Shown here: positions 58,603 through 64,000 of the stretch, piece by piece
Position numbering within the stretch: position 1 is the stretch's first letter
Layout of the letters: each line of letters opens with the position of its first letter
From: Acholoe squamosa
Taxonomy: Eukaryota > Annelida > Polychaeta > Phyllodocida > Polynoidae
Reading direction: 5' to 3'
NCBI GenBank assembly: GCA_949317995.1
Contig: OX439037.1
Span: 19,270,324-19,334,323, forward strand
DNA: 64,000 nucleotides
Position numbers and translations under genes: made by a program
The notes under the pieces: model-generated
Databases searched by the model: none
Told to the model about the DNA's origin: nothing
The model's input: the letters and a program-made list of their open reading frames with translations, nothing else

Positions 58603-61087
58603 TGGAGGGAAGCACCTCACCAGCATTAAACCTTTAAATGCATCATGAAGCCCAAAGGTTATGGGTGACTTGCTGTGAGGTTGTATCAATGCGCACTGGC
58701 GAATTACTCACCTGTGCATCAAAGCTGTGGTGATTGCATCGTATAATATTATTGAAACACCATGAAGCACTTAAGGGTTTAGTATAATAATAAGTAGACA
58801 GGTTAGTAAAGGACACTAGTAAAGAGGAGTCACCATAAGGAATCCTACACACTCTATGGATTACCCTGTAAAGGTTAAGGGACCATGTGGAGATCCACAC
58901 ACTAGGTAACGCACAGAAGTTCAACGTTTCAGGTAACCTGGTCAGAAATATAATGAAACACGTTTCATATGCAATGCACCACAAACCAGATACAAGCCTG
59001 CTGTGGCTCACCTGTTCTCCATGCACGCATCCTCCTGACTCAAAGAATTAGTGTTCTCTTCCAGGACTAGCAGATGCATCAGCACGGTGCCAGTGAAGTT
59101 TCATAAATTACTTTCCAGGATGCATTTCAAAACGATAGCAATTGATGCCATTTTGAAATGCCTGTTTTGAAATGCCTTCCAGTGTTGTGCTATGCATCAT
59201 GTCATTGGGATGAACCTTCATTTCACTATTTCGCTTCACTTGTATTGATTAAAAATGCTTTAATCTATCACCCCTTTATCACGTATAGCGAGTGATCTAT
59301 GCTTTTACACTCTCACAGACGTAAAAGGAAATCTCACAAAATCATTCGTTTTGTTAGATACGAGCCAGTACAAGTCCCTATATCGTTGAAATTCGCTATC
59401 TCCATTTGTTACATAGGGCCTATACAATGTCCCTAAGCCACAAATTTAACTTAGAACGATAACGGTACTAGTTGGGAAGGGAATGGGGATATGATTAACA
59501 TTGATACTATTCGTGGTTTTCTGAAGGATATAACATTTTGTCATATTTGCAACACTACTAAATGGTCGGCATTATGCAGTGTGCTGTCATCTAATGCATC
59601 ATGGAAACAGAGGGAGCGTAGGAAGATCATTGATGCAATAGAAGACCAAGTTAAAGAACAGTCTTGTGTACCTGGAACATACCTTTTCCCTTGGCCTCAC
59701 CACCCTGGACCATAGCCCGATGCTTTGTCACAAGGCATTGGTCGATACGCTGAATTAACCACCGGTGTACCAACCTAATGCACTGGAGGAAGGAAGGGGC
59801 AGGGGGAGGGGCCGGGCTCAGCCAGCTGAACAGCCATAAGGAGCATAATCGATTTTCCATAGCCATCCATCTGGAAAACCAAAGAAATCGAATCAGCGGC
59901 TTTTCTGATGTTCATGAATGCAAACAGGCATTAAGAGCGGTGTGGTAGTATGGTGGGTTGGTATGATGTATGCACAGGAGGACTCATTCACATGATTACT
60001 GCTTGTACTACATTCTGAATGTTATGTAACAAGGTATGCCCTACACAGAGGAGGAATTGCCTCATACATAACTGGTCTATGTTATATCATATAGGCCTTA
60101 TTGTTATCTCAGTGACTTGTTATTGTACCACAGAAATATGCATTACATTATTGGTGCTTGTAATGCCAAATGATTTTACTTCTGGAATTGGTACATGATT
60201 ATGATACTGCTATTTGCTGGTACATAATTATAATACTGATATTCTAAAGGCCTTGAATGAAACTCCTCTGCGGCTATTAGGTATGTAGGAAATATCGCAC
60301 TACCATTAAAAAAAACACAAAAAAACAGGCACAATGCCTTATTTCTGTTACATATATAAGTGAAGTACTATCCCTCCAAACCTACAATATTCGCCCCAAT
60401 ATTTATCAATGATCATGGCTTTAAATACTAAGATAGTAAAACAATGATATATTTTGAGCTTTATATATTGATCGGATATCGACTACCCTTTTTCCTATAT
60501 TTTAATGTGCTCACTGAACTTGTAATAGGACAAGTTAGACTCCACAACAGGGATCAAAATCGATCCTCACTTGTGATCTAAACCGTTAGCACCTACCTCT
60601 GTCGGGCGCCTAAATCGATACAAGAAGTTTTGTCAATAGTTATATATTTATGGCTCCCCCAGTTGGGAACAAAATGATCTGAAGATGAACACATTCAAAA
60701 ACAAGCTTAGTTGCTATGGAGGAGCGTTCCACTATATCATATTAGATCTACAGGATAATAATTGTTATAAATGATATAGGCATGAACATGCATTTTGATT
60801 TAAATATAGATCAGGAATTCCCCATTTGAATAATGACTTCATATAGGAATTGCCCCTCTCTCTTTCTCTAAATAAAGAAACAACCAAAGAAAACAAAACA
60901 AAACAAAAACAGTCTACGGCAATATAACATCATAGGCGCGGGGGTGTTGGACTATATCTTTGTGTTTTGGATGTTTTTTTGTTGTTGTTAATTTCTCTGA
61001 ACATTAAGAATTGAAGTGATTAATGGTTCCATTAGGGAAATCCCAGAACTGTTCCCAAACGAAAATGTTTTAGAATCATGATTGGTA

Positions 61088-61117
61088 TTTTTTTTTTTTT
61101 TTTTTTTGGGGGGGGGG
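61088..61117. repeat. Poly-T followed by poly-G
   Basis: 20 T followed directly by 10 G. Confidence 0.9.
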
Positions 61118-64000
61118 GAATCGTTTTTAGAAACATGGTTTTACCACCTCATCACACCTTTAGGATTACATGTACCCTCCAGCTCTATCTCTATGTAAAG
61201 GTTTTTTTGACCATTAATTGTTCTCACAATTCAAAGTTCTTTATCACAACCTGCTATTCTATTTAAGTTTATGTAAAAACTATATCTAATCCATGTATAG
61301 AGTATAACATCTAAGATCAATACCCGACAATACCTTTCAACAATTGAATCAAGCTGACGCCGCTTTGCTAAAAGGCCCAAATAATTGTGTAAGACAGCCA
61401 TGGTATTTTCCATTACAAATCTTCAAATATTTATAAAACATGTTCAAATATTTCCCAATGTGCGGGTGTTAACCCTTTAGGGAAGGCATAATGATATCTC
61501 AAGAATATGAATTTGATTGTTTGTCGTCATGATGCACCAATACAAGTAATTCTCTGGCATTGTATTCTTTGAGTCATCATGATGCATTAATGCAGCACTG
61601 GCAAGTTACACACCATGGATATCTAATGGCAACAAAAACTAAAGTACATTAAATTACCTGCACCAAAAGGGTAATAGGTGAAATAATGGAAGACATGACT
61701 GACCATAGTAAGTACCGTAAGACACCCGTGTAGGCCGACAAGCTGTACCTGCAGGGTAAGCCGTACCCAGAGGTTGTGGATAAGGTATTCGCCACACCTG
61801 TGGTCCTTCCTTATCATAGTAAAGTATGTGAATTAGGGCCTACTATAGTGAATTATGTGAAACACCCCTCGTGGGGATTTAGAATTTTATGCTAATTTTT
61901 CTAAGGATTTTTAACAAGAATCCAAAACTGAAAAGAGAAATGGAAATTATCCCTGTTTGATCAAAATTTGTGATGAGAACTCAATAGGCCTTTTCATGAA
62001 AAAAGCTAAATTATGGCAATTTTAGTGATTATCATGGTTTATTTAGAGCTTAATCTTCATTTTCTGATGTAAGTAGCAACTAACGTTCAAGAAAGGTGTT
62101 CTGAGGTAGATACCAAGAAAATTATGGCAAATAATGGTCTTTGATCTAATGATTTCTTTTTGTGATTATTATTTATTCTGGAGGTAAGAGAAAGGTTCCT
62201 AAAGATCCTATTTGCATCGTGCTTCAGGCGGTGCTGAATTATTCTAAGGTACACGTAGCTGAGTTGTGAATGGACATTGCAAAGAGATCCTATTATTAAC
62301 CAATTGCCCTCGGATACCCCATTTTGTCTGCCTGTTTACATAATGTATAAGCCGCAGTTCAGAGCAACCCTGCAACCCCACCAAGGGCCTGAAATGGTCT
62401 ATAACTTACACCCGGAGTTTTATGGTAGCAGTTCTAAGTACATGTACATGGCATGGAGGGTGCCAACTCACATTTTGTCACAGCTCCAGGGAGGGTGCGT
62501 GATCCACTTGGTGGTGTGCTGTGAAGTGGACGCCTCACAATGCCACATCGACTCTCCCTATTTATGTAGACATGGGAGCCACGACTTGTAACCTCCCACA
62601 CAGGACTATTTCATCTGCGATGACTCCTTGCATGGAAACAAATTCAAAGGTGAAAAGGGGAGATTTCATTTTTTAGTTGTAACTTCAACTTGTTTTATTT
62701 CATTGTATACCGTTGGCGTCTTTTCTCTTCACCTCTTTGTCTGGTTTTCTGTTACATCATGTCTACCGTTCTGGTTGTTAAACGCACTCATGATGTTCCC
62801 CCAAAAACTGATGGTTGTTTTCATGAGTTGAAACTTAGGCTCTATTTCGTGATGTGCAACTGAGTGACATACCCACTGCAATTGAACAATGAGCACTCCA
62901 TTAACACCACCCCTCCCTAATAAAAAATAAATAAATAAAAAATGATATAAAAGTAGAGATGTGTTTCGGGCGACCCGACCTAGCATAGCAATAGTGGGCC
63001 TTTCTATATTGAACACCAATAAAAGATTACTTATTCTATGCCATTTTCTGGAACTGCTGATTTCATTTAATAATCTGTGAGTCAGCAATATGAGTCGCAA
63101 GGTATTTGAGTAACTTAATTGAAAGCACATAGTTGGGTTGATTTTGGACCCTGTGTCTCAAGCTACCACCCCCAGATTGATGTCTCTTGGATTTAACTCT
63201 CTTGCCTAGAACATGATGCAGCCATCCTTCAGTCTGGCATTTCTCAAACACTACACGGATGAACTCCCAGAAGCCGTACTGCAAACCCCATACAAACTCC
63301 ATGTGTAGTGGGAATATCCATCGGTAGTGTTTGAGAAATGACTCCCAGTCAATCCATCTGCTGATGTCTCCATTTCTTTTATTTCATTTTACTTTCGCTT
63401 ATTGTTCCACCAAGAAGGTTTCTACAGAAAAGGTGTGACCCATCGGCTATACCTGTAAATGCGAACCATAAAGAATGGACTGCAATATTAGGATATTTCT
63501 TTTCTCATCCTTCTTAGTGTAAAAAAGGTTTATGGTAATGGTAAATCCACAGATGGTGAGATGATTTTGGTTTCGATATTTTAGAGGAATCCTTTTGCAC
63601 TGCCCACCATCCACTTATCGTTAGGTAGAGAGCACTGCCTTAAAATATGCCTTTCACTTGTCCTTGTTCTCATCCCTTCAAAGTCTCTCACAATCAATTG
63701 TACAAACGCTAGTCATATCGGCCCTCACTCTGCTATCTTAGATATAATCGATGGGCCTAGGTAGACTGCTTCATATAATCGGTTTATTTATCTCTTCCGC
63801 GAGCAAGTCAGACAAATTAAGAAAATATATTTGAAGGTTGGAGGTAGGTGGTCGTACACCAGTATGTCATTAAACATATTGATCCGAATTTTGTTGCTTG
63901 GGGTGTTTGATTTGATAAAGAACCCATGGTACAGCGTAGTGAAGCCCATGATGCGGATTTTATATCTACCCTAAACTATATCTAGCAAGTCACGTGTGTC

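Larger units (their letters stand above)
57425..64000. other. 3' region of the long gene, then gene-free sequence
   Basis: After the likely 3' UTR (up to an AATAAA at about 58254) I see a T run at 57787-57818, an 18-bp tandem duplication at 58567-58602, GCATCA-rich sequence at 58.6-58.77, 59.05-59.2 and 61.5-61.63 kb, and a T/G run at 61088-61117. Frames of 74-133 codons (59491, 62277, 62729) show no domain or splice support. Confidence 0.45.

Noticed and set aside
62277-62591. 104-codon frame near the right end
   Set aside because: No recognisable domain and no supporting start or splice context, so not called.

Overview
The window looks like nuclear DNA from an animal, most likely a marine invertebrate. 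It is AT-rich and gene-poor, with spliced genes, microsatellites, poly-G runs and frequent ACATGTA-type words. It holds LINEs with CR1/L2/Jockey-like reverse transcriptases and many short inverted-repeat elements, and one gene encodes an SLC22-type transporter. I cannot fix the phylum from sequence alone. I see no operons, bacterial genes, CRISPR array, rRNA, or retroviral or LTR element.

Host genes, left to right. (1) A terminal coding exon of an unrecognised protein lies on the minus strand (4072-4860). (2) A complete intronless SLC22-like transporter of 558 residues lies on the plus strand (16820-18496). (3) The last exon of an unrecognised Q/N/S-rich, probably regulatory protein lies on the plus strand (40808-41845). 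(4) A long 996-residue, largely disordered protein with a C-terminal RVxF-like motif lies on the plus strand (54434-57424). These are separate genes with no visible functional link.

Mobile DNA fills most of the rest. A minus-strand LINE (about 23.49-28.05 kb) has an open ORF1 that joins an RRM-like LINE ORF1 region to a C-terminal NADAR/YbiA-like domain, followed by a damaged endonuclease-reverse transcriptase ORF2. This is the most unusual thing in the window. A second, plus-strand LINE (about 33.5-37.18 kb) sits inside a short inverted-repeat element of the ACCCATAGTCCACAG family, which has further copies next to it, one of them in a local duplication. A third LINE survives only as a 3' fragment (50.88-51.64 kb).

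Non-autonomous inverted-repeat families are frequent. They include three TAAACAC-rich foldback elements with CACTGC-type ends and TA target duplications (3.4, 5.2 and 10.8 kb), two CACTGTAAAA elements (7.6 and 15.3 kb), two CAGGGGCGTAGGAA elements (39.6 and 49.2 kb), a foldback with an internal 20-bp repeat (43.1 kb), and a tRNA-like element bounded by a 12-bp inverted repeat (0.24 kb). Gene-free stretches otherwise show simple repeats, short tandem duplications and a diffuse GCATCA-rich dispersed repeat. All calls were made by reading the sequence and the supplied translations. Family names rest on remembered motifs, not on database searches.
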